DNA from: Terriglobia bacterium
GTDB taxonomy: Bacteria > Acidobacteriota > Terriglobia > Bryobacterales > Bryobacteraceae
Assembly: GCA_021325235.1 (NCBI GenBank)
Contig: JAJPHN010000057.1
Location: 99,033-163,032 of the forward strand
Direction: 5' to 3'
DNA: 64,000 nt
In this document: in pieces, positions 49,145 through 57,711 of the stretch
Position numbering within the stretch: position 1 is the first letter of the stretch
How the letters are laid out: each line of letters opens with the position of its first letter
The notes under the pieces: model-generated
Databases searched by the model: none
What the model saw: the letters and a program-made list of their open reading frames with translations, nothing else
Told to the model about the DNA's origin: nothing
Translations under genes and position numbers: made by a program

Positions 49145-49636
49145 ATGTGGCCTATGGAACCGGACGCCTGGAAGCCGCAGTTCGAAATTCGTGAAGACGA
49201 TTTGACTGGCAGTGCGGTTCGGTCTCTATTGGCGATTCACCTGGCGGGGATGCACGCAAATTCGCCGCCGGGGAGTGTCTATGCACTGGATCTCTCGCGT
49301 TTGCAGGCTCCGAATGTGACTGTCTGGACGGTCTGGCAAGGCGAGACGTTGATGGCGGTGGGCGCGCTGAAGGATCTCGGCGACGGTACCGGTGAGCTGA
49401 AATCGATGCGCACGCATCCTGAGCAGCTTCGCAAAGGGGCGGCGAGTGCCCTGCTGGATCACATCATTGCGGAAGCCCGCGCGCGAGGCATGACGAAGCT
49501 GAGCCTGGAGACCGGGAGCGGCCCGTATTTCGACGCGGCGCTCACACTTTATCGGAAACGAGGGTTTGTGAACGGCGCTGCTTTCGGCAGTTACGTGCAG
49601 AGTCCATTCAATCAATTCCTGCACCTGAATCTTTGA
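49145..49636 (+). CDS. GNAT-family N-acetyltransferase
   Basis: A 163-residue protein. The acetyl-CoA motif lies in KSMRTHPEQLRKGAASALLD (about 105-124; the RxxGxA pyrophosphate loop is RKGAAS). Preceding strands are VGALKDLGDGTGELKSM, and the C-terminal strand contains ALTLYRKRGFVNGAAF. It acetylates an unknown amine. An ATG three codons downstream (49154) is an equal alternative. It follows the HxlR gene on the same strand and converges on the M16 gene. Confidence 0.85.
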   Translation: MWPMEPDAWKPQFEIREDDLTGSAVRSLLAIHLAGMHANSPPGSVYALDLSRLQAPNVTVWTVWQGETLMAVGALKDLGDGTGELKSMRTHPEQLRKGAASALLDHIIAEARARGMTKLSLETGSGPYFDAALTLYRKRGFVNGAAFGSYVQSPFNQFLHLNL

Positions 49637-49665
49637 GCATGCAGGCGTTGTCGAGCGCGAAAACT

Positions 49666-52323
49666 CTAGACCGCGGCCGGAATGATTTCGCCGATCGCGA
49701 GTTTGCGCAGCGGCTCTTCGACAACTGAGCGATCGCCGACGACCATCCAGATGGTGTGCTCGGGGCGGAGCAAGGCGCGGGCGGAGCGCTCAATATCGGG
49801 CACAGTTAATGCCGATACGCGCTGCACGTACGTGTCGAAGAAGTTGAGCGGCAGACCGAGTTGCAGCAAGTCGCCGAGCAGGTTGCCGATGGAGTTCATG
49901 GTTTCGTGCGCGCCGGGCAGTTCGAACGTCTGCTGCCGTTTCACTTTCTCCAGCTCATCTTCGGTGACGGGCTTGTGGCCGGTCATGCCGGTGAGCTCCG
50001 CCAAGATTTCGGCGATCGATTCGGCGGTTTTATCGGCCTGCACAGAGGCGTAAGCAAGAAAAGGGCGCTGGCCGCGCGCGGCGTAGAGCACGGAACCGGC
50101 GCCGTAAGACCAGTGCTTGTCCTCGCGTAGATTCATGTTGAGCCGCGCGCCGAAAGTGCCGCCGAAAATGTTGTTCATCGTTTCGAGCGCGATCTCGGTT
50201 CCCGCATCGGCGGGAGGCGCGATGGTTCCGGAGATCACCACCGACTGCTGTGCGCCGGGCTTATCGACCAGATAGATGACCGGCTTCGCGGGAGGTTCGA
50301 CATTGGCAATCTTCTTTTCGGGAACGGGCGCCGGCTGCCAGGATTCGAAGAGCTTTTCGAGTTTGGGCTTGATCTCCGCGAGCGATGTATCGCCGACGAC
50401 GATGAGCGTGCCGTTATTGGGCTTGAACCAGTCGCGGTGGAAACGAAGCACATCCTCGCGGGTCAGCTTCTGCACGCTCTCTTCGGTACCGGAGCCGGTG
50501 AGCGGCTGCGCATAGGCGTGTCCCGGGCCGAAGAGAACCGGCGGAAGAGCACGCAGAGCCATTTGCAGCGGAGTTACTTTTTCATTGGCGATGGCGGCGA
50601 GCTGAAGCTGCTGCTGGCGGGCGAAATCGGCCTGCGGGAAGACGGGATTGAGAATGACGTCGGCGTAGAGATCGAGGGATTCATGCAGGTTGCTCGTGAG
50701 AGCCGAAAGAAAAACGGTGTTGGTATCGAGATTGCAGCCGCTGTTGAGCTGGGCGCCGAGCATCTGCAGCTCGTCGCTGATCTCGAGCGCGGTTCGCTTT
50801 TCGGTGCCGCCGGTGAGCAGTGCGGCAGTCAGGCGAGCGACGCCGGGAGACGCCAGAGAATCGGCTGCGAAACCGGCATTCAGATCGAGCCAGAAATTCA
50901 CGACCGGAACATCGTGGCGCTCGGCGACGAGCAGGCGGAGGCCGTTGGCCAGACGGTCTTCGTGAATGGCCGGCAGCTTGAGATCGTGGGGAGCGCCGAG
51001 GGAGGGCGCGCTTCTTTCGGCAGCGGCACCGTCGAGCGAAGGTGCCGCGGGCTCGAACGGATGTACTTCGAGCACATAGACGCCATCCGAAAGCCAGGCG
51101 CGCGCGGTTTCCAGAACGCCCTGGGCGGTGGCTTCGGCCATCTGCTCGAGGCGGCGGCTATAAGCGTGCGGATCGCCGAGATAGGTTTGGCTGGTGGCGA
51201 GGATGTCGGATTTACCGCCAAAACCGCCTACGCGCTCCATGCCGCGCACGAACGAGGCGTAGGACTGCGTCTTCATGCGCCGGAGCTCCTGCTCGGTGGG
51301 TCCGTTTTCGAGGAAGCGCAGCAGCTCTTCATCGACCGCCTTTTCGACGCGCTTCAGATCGATATCCTGGCGCGCGGTGGCGACGACGACGAACTGGCTG
51401 CCGATCTCGCGTTCATCAAGATAAGCCGAGACCTGGGTTGCGATCTGATCGTCGTAGACGAGGCGTTTGTAGAGACGCGAGCTGCGGCCGGAAGAGAGCA
51501 CACCAGCGGCGAGGCGCAGATTAACTGCGGACGGATCGCCATACGCGGGCACGTTCCAGACTTTATGAAGCCGCGCCTGCGGGACGCGATCCTCGACTGT
51601 TTCGCGGCGCTCGCCGGTCAGCTTCTCGACCCAGGTGCGCAGGTGCGCGATGGGCGGCCCCGCCGGGATCGAGGCGAAATAGCGGCGCACCTTTTCTTCG
51701 GCTTCGCGCGCGCTCACATCGCCGGCCAGCACGAGCACTGCGTTCGAGGGCGTGTAGTACGTCTTGAACCACTCGCGCACGTCGTCGAGGGAGGCGGAAT
51801 CGAGGTCCTCCATGGAGCCGATGATGGTGTGCGCGTAGGGATGGCCGACCGGGTAGGTGCCTTTGACGACCAGCTCCTCGACCACGGCGTAGGGTTGATT
51901 ATCGCCCTGGCGCTTTTCGTTCTGCACCACGCCGCGCTGCAGATCGAGCACTTCCTGATTGATGGTGTTGTAGAAATGCCCCATGCGGTCGGATTCGGCG
52001 AACAGCGCGAAATCGAGCGCGGAGGTTGGGACATTTTCGAAGTAATTGGTGCGGTCCTCGTTGGTGGTGCCGTTAAGATCGGTGGCGCCGATCCCTTCCA
52101 TCACTTCGATGTAACTGCCGGGGAGATGCTCGCTGCCGCCGAACATCAGATGTTCAAAGAGATGCGCGAAGCCGGTTTTTCCCGGTTTTTCGTTTTTCGA
52201 TCCGACGTGATACCAGAGGTTCAGGGCCACTACTGGCGTCTTGCGGTCTTCATGGACGAGAACCGTCAATCCGTTATCCAGGACGAACTGCTCGCAGGGA
52301 ATTTTCAGGCTGGGAGATTGCAT
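49666..52323 (-). CDS. M16 family zinc metallopeptidase, two fused M16 units
   Basis: An 885-residue protein made of two M16-type halves. The first half has the inverted zinc motif HLFEH (His54, Glu57, His58) and the distal glutamate in QNEKRQGDNQPY. The second half (about 430-870; FWLDLNAGFAADSLASPGVA) lacks the motif, as is usual for the non-catalytic partner. The signal peptide is not evident, so it may be cytoplasmic or exported by another route. The start is taken at ATG 52323, just before SPSLKIPCEQFVLDNGLTV; longer in-frame starts add residues unlike the family. It lies 144 bases downstream of the Kdo-transferase/LpxK gene. Confidence 0.92.
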   Translation of the reverse strand: MQSPSLKIPCEQFVLDNGLTVLVHEDRKTPVVALNLWYHVGSKNEKPGKTGFAHLFEHLMFGGSEHLPGSYIEVMEGIGATDLNGTTNEDRTNYFENVPTSALDFALFAESDRMGHFYNTINQEVLDLQRGVVQNEKRQGDNQPYAVVEELVVKGTYPVGHPYAHTIIGSMEDLDSASLDDVREWFKTYYTPSNAVLVLAGDVSAREAEEKVRRYFASIPAGPPIAHLRTWVEKLTGERRETVEDRVPQARLHKVWNVPAYGDPSAVNLRLAAGVLSSGRSSRLYKRLVYDDQIATQVSAYLDEREIGSQFVVVATARQDIDLKRVEKAVDEELLRFLENGPTEQELRRMKTQSYASFVRGMERVGGFGGKSDILATSQTYLGDPHAYSRRLEQMAEATAQGVLETARAWLSDGVYVLEVHPFEPAAPSLDGAAAERSAPSLGAPHDLKLPAIHEDRLANGLRLLVAERHDVPVVNFWLDLNAGFAADSLASPGVARLTAALLTGGTEKRTALEISDELQMLGAQLNSGCNLDTNTVFLSALTSNLHESLDLYADVILNPVFPQADFARQQQLQLAAIANEKVTPLQMALRALPPVLFGPGHAYAQPLTGSGTEESVQKLTREDVLRFHRDWFKPNNGTLIVVGDTSLAEIKPKLEKLFESWQPAPVPEKKIANVEPPAKPVIYLVDKPGAQQSVVISGTIAPPADAGTEIALETMNNIFGGTFGARLNMNLREDKHWSYGAGSVLYAARGQRPFLAYASVQADKTAESIAEILAELTGMTGHKPVTEDELEKVKRQQTFELPGAHETMNSIGNLLGDLLQLGLPLNFFDTYVQRVSALTVPDIERSARALLRPEHTIWMVVGDRSVVEEPLRKLAIGEIIPAAV

Positions 52324-52467
52324 TCGGGCGTGAAACCGCAAGATAGCAGATGAGGCTTGGCTGGTTTTTCGGTAGAAAATGCGGCCTGCCGACCGCTCCT
52401 TACAGTCGCGGCTCCGTAAGCAGTTCAAAACGCTGGGTGGGTTTTCGGATTTTGCACCGGCAACTAG

Positions 52468-54987
52468 CTAGCGGCGTGGCGGGCGTGCGGGCGAAAGCTG
52501 CGCCTTGCGGGTGCTTTTCGAGACGCGGGGCACGCGGGCGGCGGCGAGCTTTTCTTCGAGCGCCGCGAAAAATCCGGCTTCGTTTTCGAGTTCGTACTCG
52601 ATTTTGAGCCAGATCAATTCGAGCGGTGCGATGGCGCGCTCCAAGTATTTCGGGCAATTGATACGGTCTTTTTCGGTGGTGACGAGAAATTCGGCACCGT
52701 GCAGGCGAGCCTGGTGCGCCACGCGCTGGAGCTCGACCGGGTTGTAGGCGTGGTGGTCGGCGAAGGCCCAGCGAAAGACGACTTCGATGCCCTGCGATTC
52801 GAGCGTGCGCCAGAAGCTTTCGGGATTCCCCAGCCCGCAGAAAGCGGCGGCGCGGCGGCCGGGCATGGCGGCAATGATCGCGCCGGTGCGGTAATCGTGC
52901 CAGGAGCGGGCGGCCAGGCGTGCACGAAAAACAGGCGCTGCGGGATTCCAGTTGGCGAGCCGGCGCGCGATGGCCTGGAACTGAAGATCTTTCTCGACGC
53001 GGCTGACGACGAAGATGTCGGCGCGGGCGAGCGCGGAGAGCGGTTCGCGCAGACGGCCCAGAGGCACCACCTGTTCGCCGCCGAAAGGATCGAGGCCGTC
53101 GATCATCACGATGTCGATATCGCGCATCAGGCGGGCGTGCTGGAAGCCGTCATCGAGAACGAGAACATCCGTCGAAGGAAACTGGCGCAGCAGGATCTGC
53201 GCGGTTTCGTAGCGGTTGGAGCCGATGCCGACGGGAGCATCGCCGGCGCGCAGAAAGATCTGCGCTTCATCGCCGGTGAAGGCCGTCGGGATTTTGGCGC
53301 CTGCGGCGATGACGAGCGCTTCGGCGGGATAGCGGCGCCGGTAACCGCGCGTCAGAATGGCCGGCTGGAAGCCGCGCGCGCGCAACCGGTTCACCAGATA
53401 CACTGCGAAAGGTGTCTTGCCGGAGCCGCCGATCGTCAGGCCGCCGATGCTGATCACGGGCGCGCTCAATGGCGGCGCAATGAGCGTGAAATGCTCGAGA
53501 TGCTTGCGTTTGAGTGTGCCACCCTCGCGCCAGAGGCCGGCCAGGGGCGCGAGAAACAGGCGCGCGAGCCAATGGCGTGTCTGGCGCAGGGAGGCGGCGT
53601 AGAAGAGCGGCCGCAGACGTTCCGAAAGCTGGCGAGCGGCGCCGCGTCTGGCTTCGAGAAGATGTTGCGCGCGCAGGCCGAGTTCGCGAGCGCTGTCGCG
53701 ATCGAGCAGGAGTCTGCGAATCGCGGGAAGAAATTCATCAGCGGAGCGAATCTGCACAAGGGCATCGGCGTTGAGGAAATCGCGTGCGATGGCTTCGAAA
53801 TTCTGCATGTGCGGACCGACCACGATGGGCGCGCGCGCGGCAGCGGGTTCGAGGATGTTGTGTCCGCCGCGCGGCGCGATCGAGCCGCCGACAAAAACGG
53901 CATCAGCGAGATGATAGAACCCGGCCAGTTCGCCGACTGTATCGAGCAGAAGGACGCCTGGCAGTTCGAGATGGCTGCTTTCGCCGCAAAGCATGGCGGT
54001 GCGGCGGCCAAAATTGAGTTTTCGTGCTTCGAGTTTTCGGGCGACCGGCTCGAAGCGGTCGGGCTGGCGCGGCGCGAGAACGAGCAGCAGGTCGGGGAAC
54101 TCGCGCGCGAGCGCTTCAAAAGCGTCGAGCACGAGATCGTCCTCATCGACGGCGTGCTTTGCGAGGCTGCCACGCTCGTTGGGGCCGACCGTGCTGGCCG
54201 CGATCCAGATGTGGCGCGCGCCGAAACTTTCGAGCGGGACGGAGGTTCCGGCTGCTGCGGCATCGTATTTCAGATTGGCGGCAATTGCCAGGCGATTGCG
54301 CGGCGCGCCGAGTTCGGCATAGCGCTCGAGATCGGCCTCGCTCTGGACGAAGATCAAGTCGGGCAGGCGCAGTACGGGACCGAAATGGCGTTTCCACTTG
54401 CGATAACGGCCAAAGGCGCGCTCTGAAATACGGCCGTTGACGATGGCGAGCCGGGCGCCGGAGCGCCGGATTTCGGTGTAGAGATTGGGCCAGATTTCGG
54501 TTTCGACGACGATCAGGAGAGCGGGCCGCACACGGCAGATGACGCGGCGCACACAGGAGGCGAAATCGAGCGGGCAATAGAAAATGCCGGCGGTGAGATC
54601 GACGGCCTGGCGCAGAGCGGCGTTGCGTCCGGCGACGGTTGATGTGGAAAGAAACAGCGGAACCAGCGGATCGCTTTTCTTGAGCTCGCGCAGGAGCGGT
54701 ACAACGGAAGTTACTTCGCCGACCGAGACTGCATGCAACCAAATGGAAGCGGAGTTCGTCGGGTTAATCGATTTGGGGAGCAGGCCGAGCCGCTCGCGGA
54801 AGTGCGGCCGGTAGGCACGGCGGCGTAAGAGCCGCGCGAGAAAATACAAGCTGAGGAACGGCAGCAGCACAAGCTGCAAAAAACGATAAAGGAGCAGTGT
54901 GCGCTTTAACTTGAGATCCCGCGTCGTGATTCTGAGTATAACTTTGGCAGCGGTCTTGCTCGCGAGCACTATGGCCGCGGAGGACAA
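52468..54987 (-). CDS. waaA-lpxK: Fused Kdo transferase (WaaA) and tetraacyldisaccharide 4'-kinase (LpxK)
   Basis: An 839-residue fusion of two lipid A pathway enzymes. Residues about 30-465 are WaaA-like: a membrane anchor (FLQLVLLPFLSLYFLARLL), catalytic Glu91 in LHAVSVGEVTSVV, and the CMP-Kdo half with FVGGSIAPRGGHNILEPAA. Residues about 475-825 are LpxK-like: P-loop GLTIGGSGKTPF (about 516-527), LTRGYRRRYP and LVLDDGFQHARL. LpxK phosphorylates lipid A at 4', and WaaA adds Kdo to the product, so the fusion joins consecutive inner-membrane steps. No in-frame stop was seen at the join. The ATG at 54987 overlaps the divergent gene by 89 bases; a TTG at 54879 would avoid overlap. Confidence 0.9.
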   Translation of the reverse strand: MSSAAIVLASKTAAKVILRITTRDLKLKRTLLLYRFLQLVLLPFLSLYFLARLLRRRAYRPHFRERLGLLPKSINPTNSASIWLHAVSVGEVTSVVPLLRELKKSDPLVPLFLSTSTVAGRNAALRQAVDLTAGIFYCPLDFASCVRRVICRVRPALLIVVETEIWPNLYTEIRRSGARLAIVNGRISERAFGRYRKWKRHFGPVLRLPDLIFVQSEADLERYAELGAPRNRLAIAANLKYDAAAAGTSVPLESFGARHIWIAASTVGPNERGSLAKHAVDEDDLVLDAFEALAREFPDLLLVLAPRQPDRFEPVARKLEARKLNFGRRTAMLCGESSHLELPGVLLLDTVGELAGFYHLADAVFVGGSIAPRGGHNILEPAAARAPIVVGPHMQNFEAIARDFLNADALVQIRSADEFLPAIRRLLLDRDSARELGLRAQHLLEARRGAARQLSERLRPLFYAASLRQTRHWLARLFLAPLAGLWREGGTLKRKHLEHFTLIAPPLSAPVISIGGLTIGGSGKTPFAVYLVNRLRARGFQPAILTRGYRRRYPAEALVIAAGAKIPTAFTGDEAQIFLRAGDAPVGIGSNRYETAQILLRQFPSTDVLVLDDGFQHARLMRDIDIVMIDGLDPFGGEQVVPLGRLREPLSALARADIFVVSRVEKDLQFQAIARRLANWNPAAPVFRARLAARSWHDYRTGAIIAAMPGRRAAAFCGLGNPESFWRTLESQGIEVVFRWAFADHHAYNPVELQRVAHQARLHGAEFLVTTEKDRINCPKYLERAIAPLELIWLKIEYELENEAGFFAALEEKLAAARVPRVSKSTRKAQLSPARPPRR

Positions 54988-55516
54988 GGGGTTTCGGGCG
55001 GGTCCGGCCAGCAGCTATCCGCACCAGGAGTCCGAAAAAGTGACGATCGGTGCGAAACCGTACACGAGCGCCGATGACGTGGAGAGCGCGTTCGGCAAGA
55101 AGATCGATTTCGGGCGGTATGGGGTGGTGCCGGTGCTGGTGGTCGTCGAGAATAAACGCGAGAAAGCGCTTGATATGCGGGAGCTGGAAGCGAGCCTGGT
55201 GGCGACCGATGGACGGCAGGCGAAGGCCGTCCCACCGGAGGATCTGCCGTTTCTGGCCACTGAGGGACATCCGCCGAATCAGACTGGCGTGAAGCTGCCG
55301 GTGCCGGTGCACATACCGAAGAAGAATCCGCTGAATAGTCCGGAAATCGCGATACGCGCATTTTCGGCCAAGATGCTGGCGCCGGGAGATTCGGCGAGCG
55401 GCTTTTTCTATTTTGAAGCGAAGCCCGAAGCGGGCGACAAGTTGTATGTGAATGGGCTGAAGGATGCGCGCTCGCAGCAGGAGTTGTTGTACTTCGAGTT
55501 TGGGTTGGGAAAGTAG
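54899..55516 (+). CDS. Exported hypothetical protein
   Basis: A 205-residue protein with a signal peptide (VVILSITLAAVLLASTMAAE, cut near 28). The remaining domain is beta-rich and has no recognised family (GVVPVLVVVENKREKALDM, APGDSASGFFYFEAKPEAGD). The latter looks like an immunoglobulin-type strand set. The start is GTG at 54899, four bases after GGAG. It is divergent from the WaaA-LpxK gene and converges on the BaeRF gene, with a hairpin between. Confidence 0.7.
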   Translation: MRFNLRSRVVILSITLAAVLLASTMAAEDKGFRAGPASSYPHQESEKVTIGAKPYTSADDVESAFGKKIDFGRYGVVPVLVVVENKREKALDMRELEASLVATDGRQAKAVPPEDLPFLATEGHPPNQTGVKLPVPVHIPKKNPLNSPEIAIRAFSAKMLAPGDSASGFFYFEAKPEAGDKLYVNGLKDARSQQELLYFEFGLGK

Positions 55517-55532
55517 CGCAGGCAAAAGAGTG

Positions 55533-55556
55533 AGGGCCGACGATGCCGCCGGCCCT
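55533..55556. terminator. Hairpin between convergent genes
   Basis: AGGGCCG (55533-55539) and CGGCCCT (55550-55556) are perfect complements around a 10-base loop. No T run follows, so it may need Rho or act on mRNA ends. It lies between the exported hypothetical and BaeRF stops. Confidence 0.45.
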
Positions 55557-55561
55557 GATTG

Positions 55562-56737
55562 CTAATAACGGAAGACGGCCGCGGCCGGTGCGCCGTTCGG
55601 CATCTTTTTATTCGGCACGCAATAGACCTGTCCGGCATGCAGGATGGTCTGCACGGCGGCGTCGTTGACCAGGTCTTCTTCGTCCGAATTGCCGTTGGGG
55701 CGGCCGTGGGCGGAATGCGTGCGCTCGTCGAAGGCTCCGGTGTGTTCGAGCGAATCGGAGACGAGCAGCGAAAGCACGCGGCCGTCGTGAGCGGCGGTGA
55801 CGACATCTTTGAGTTTGTTGGAAGCGCCCCCGCCGACTTTGTGGTCGTATTCGGCAAGGATCGTATCCACTTTGCGATCGTAGTCACGGCCGAGAGCCTC
55901 GATGGCGCGCGCATGCATTTCCCCCGACTTGAGACTGTTAGGCGCGCCCTGCACGCTCTCTTCGACCAGGCGCGGATAGGTGTTGATGGTCTTGTATTGC
56001 GCCAGCTCGCGTTCCACGCCTGCAAGCACAACCGGCGCTGAATCGCCGTTGTTGCGCAGCAGCTCGTTCACGCCGCGATCGAGCTGGCGGAAGAAGTGCG
56101 CCAGATATTCGGGCTTGTCCTCGCGCTCGGTATCGGTGGTGCCGGTTGCGCCTTTGGTGTGGCCGCCGGAGGCGCCTGCGCTGGTTACGTTCACGCGCAC
56201 GTGATCGGGTTTTGCGCCGTGCATATACGCGTCAAAACTTGTAACTGTGCCGGCTGGCAGGGCGACTTCTTCGGCGCTGCGCAGTGTGCAGCGGAGGAGC
56301 CGCACGTCTTTCTGGCTGAGCGCCAGGATGTAGAATTGCTTGCCGCGCGTGAGCTCGCTCAGCAGGGGGCGTATGTAAAAGTGAGGACCGAAGACGACGC
56401 GGTTTGTCACGGGCCGCTGCAGCCAGCAAATCTGGAACACCTCGGGCGAGCGGAAAACGGCAATGGCCTTGCCCTGCGGCGGTTGATCTTTCAAGAGAGT
56501 TTCCCAGCTGCCGATGCTTTCGATCAGTTCACGGCCGGCCGCATTCTGCCCGTTCTGCTTCGCTTCGAGCGAGCGCACCAGCTCGCGCCATTCGAGCGCG
56601 TTGGTCTTTCCGTTCTGATTGGGCGCGGTGGCGGCAAGCGTCATATACGCGCTCAGACAGGGCCCGGGCGAGCCTAATATCGGCTTCAAATCCTTCAATC
56701 CCTGGTAATCGGTGAGTTCCACTTTGGCAGTGTTCAT
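55562..56737 (-). CDS. BaeRF-type bacterial release-factor (eRF1) homologue
   Basis: A 391-residue soluble protein. The order LIESIGSWETLL, KAIAVFRSPEVFQICWLQRP, FGPHFYIRPLLSELTRGKQF and YILALSQKDVRLLRC matches the N-terminal half of BaeRF family 3 proteins. The second half has VVLAGVERELAQYKTINTYP, AHDGRVLSLLVSDSLEHTG and DLVNDAAVQTILHAGQVYCV, like the eRF1 domain 3 region. These bacterial eRF1-like proteins have been proposed to act on stalled ribosomes or in conflict systems; the biochemistry is unproven. ATG 56737 opens the conserved MNTAKVELTDYQGL start. A large nested hairpin sits 14 bases upstream, and no strong ribosome-binding site is visible. Confidence 0.75.
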   Translation of the reverse strand: MNTAKVELTDYQGLKDLKPILGSPGPCLSAYMTLAATAPNQNGKTNALEWRELVRSLEAKQNGQNAAGRELIESIGSWETLLKDQPPQGKAIAVFRSPEVFQICWLQRPVTNRVVFGPHFYIRPLLSELTRGKQFYILALSQKDVRLLRCTLRSAEEVALPAGTVTSFDAYMHGAKPDHVRVNVTSAGASGGHTKGATGTTDTEREDKPEYLAHFFRQLDRGVNELLRNNGDSAPVVLAGVERELAQYKTINTYPRLVEESVQGAPNSLKSGEMHARAIEALGRDYDRKVDTILAEYDHKVGGGASNKLKDVVTAAHDGRVLSLLVSDSLEHTGAFDERTHSAHGRPNGNSDEEDLVNDAAVQTILHAGQVYCVPNKKMPNGAPAAAVFRY

Positions 56738-56750
56738 ATAGATGGCAGAA

Positions 56751-56807
56751 GGGCACGCGCATGGCCTGAGCTTCCATGGCATGGAAGCAAGCAGCATGGG
56801 CGTGCCC
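56751..56807 (-). promoter_or_regulatory. Nested inverted repeat in the leader of the BaeRF gene
   Basis: Outer arms GGGCACGCGCATG (56751-56763) and CATGGGCGTGCCC (56795-56807) differ at one base. Inner arms GCTTCCATG (56770-56778) and CATGGAAGC (56780-56788) are perfect. On the minus strand a TATAAT (56828-56823) lies just upstream, so a transcript starting near 56816 would begin with this hairpin and reach the start codon 14 bases after it. It could control translation or mRNA decay, or be a protein site. Confidence 0.55.
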
Positions 56808-56911
56808 CGTAACTGTGTCCAAATTATAGACCTGCAGGCTTTGAAGAGGGTTTCGATTCGTTGTTGAAACCGGGCGCCGAGGGACGGGTCTTCTTTTGTG
56901 GAGGCAAGCGT

Positions 56912-57292
56912 ATGAGTCAAAAAACAAATCCTCCGGATTCGGACGAGACGGCGCGCAGGAAGCACCCCGATGCAGAGGCTGAGGCGGCGGACGATGACGA
57001 GTTGAACGCATCGACGGAGGGCTTGCAGACTTCGACGAAATCGGGCAAGCACTCGTCGGCGGAGAAGCTGGCAGCTTCGCGGCCTGAGTTTGGTACGGGG
57101 CGTGGCGCGGTGCCGGTAGATGGCGCGTTCGGGCGCGACACCGAGCCGCATGCAGTTACGGGCCGAGAGGCCGGACCGGGCACGAACCAGTTTCGCTGCG
57201 ACAGTTGCGGGCGTTTTTTTAACAGCGAAGAAGAGTTGCGGGAACACGCAGTCGAGTGCCAGCTGGCGAAAGCGGCGACTCAGCGCGGCTAA
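56912..57292 (+). CDS. Small protein with a C-terminal C2H2/C2HC zinc-finger-like motif
   Basis: A 126-residue protein. The first 90 residues are acidic, low in hydrophobic residues and probably disordered (DETARRKHPDAEAEAADDDE). The tail contains FRCDSCGRFFNSEEELREH followed by AVEC, a C-x2-C-x12-H-x4-C finger typical of DNA- or RNA-binding C2H2/C2HC units. Eukaryote-like fingers are rare in bacteria but occur in Ros/MucR and in small proteins of unknown role. GGAGG precedes ATG 56912. It is divergent from the BaeRF gene and overlaps the tsaE stop by 4 bases. Confidence 0.7.
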   Translation: MSQKTNPPDSDETARRKHPDAEAEAADDDELNASTEGLQTSTKSGKHSSAEKLAASRPEFGTGRGAVPVDGAFGRDTEPHAVTGREAGPGTNQFRCDSCGRFFNSEEELREHAVECQLAKAATQRG

Positions 57293-57711
57293 TCGAAGAG
57301 CTCGATCGAGCGGCTATCGGGGCCGGTGCGGCGGATGCGGATGGTTTTCGTAGCGGCAGGCAGAAGTTCCGGGAAGCGATCGCCCCATTCGACCAGCACG
57401 AGCGCGGGTTCTTCGAACAAATCTTCGAGGCCGAGGCCGCGGGCCTGATCGATCGTGTCGAGGCGGTACAGATCGATGTGATAGACGCGCACCGGATCGC
57501 CGTATTCGTGGATGAGCGTGAAGGTGGGGCTGGAGACGTCTTCAGCGTGCGCTGCGCCGCGGCCTTCGGCGATGCCCTTGGTGAGCGTTGTTTTGCCTGC
57601 GCCTAGATCGCCGAGCAGGAGGACGACGCCGTGCTCGGGCAGGATGCGGGCGAGGTCCCGGCCGGCGGCGAGAGTTTCTTCCGCCGAGTGTGTTTCAACT
57701 ACGAAGCTCAT
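57289..57711 (-). CDS. tsaE: tRNA threonylcarbamoyladenosine biosynthesis ATPase TsaE
   Basis: A 140-residue protein. It has the Walker A motif LLGDLGAGKTTLTKGIAEG (about 34-52), the switch-like SSPTFTLIHEY, YHIDLYRLD (about 77-85) and the C-terminal LVEWGDRFPELLP. TsaE binds TsaB/TsaD and drives the cycle that puts t6A on ANN-decoding tRNAs. It overlaps the NAD(P)HX repair gene upstream by 17 bases, so translation is coupled. The pairing of tsaE with nnrD is common in bacteria. Confidence 0.95.
   Translation of the reverse strand: MSFVVETHSAEETLAAGRDLARILPEHGVVLLLGDLGAGKTTLTKGIAEGRGAAHAEDVSSPTFTLIHEYGDPVRVYHIDLYRLDTIDQARGLGLEDLFEEPALVLVEWGDRFPELLPAATKTIRIRRTGPDSRSIELFD

Noticed and set aside
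50437..52353. Plus-strand 638-codon open frame opposite the M16 peptidase
   Set aside because: It is antisense to a clear zinc peptidase, has no recognisable domain and has the composition of a shadow frame.
52699..54426. Plus-strand 575-codon open frame opposite WaaA-LpxK
   Set aside because: It is antisense to the fusion, both of whose halves have clear catalytic motifs, and it has no domain of its own.
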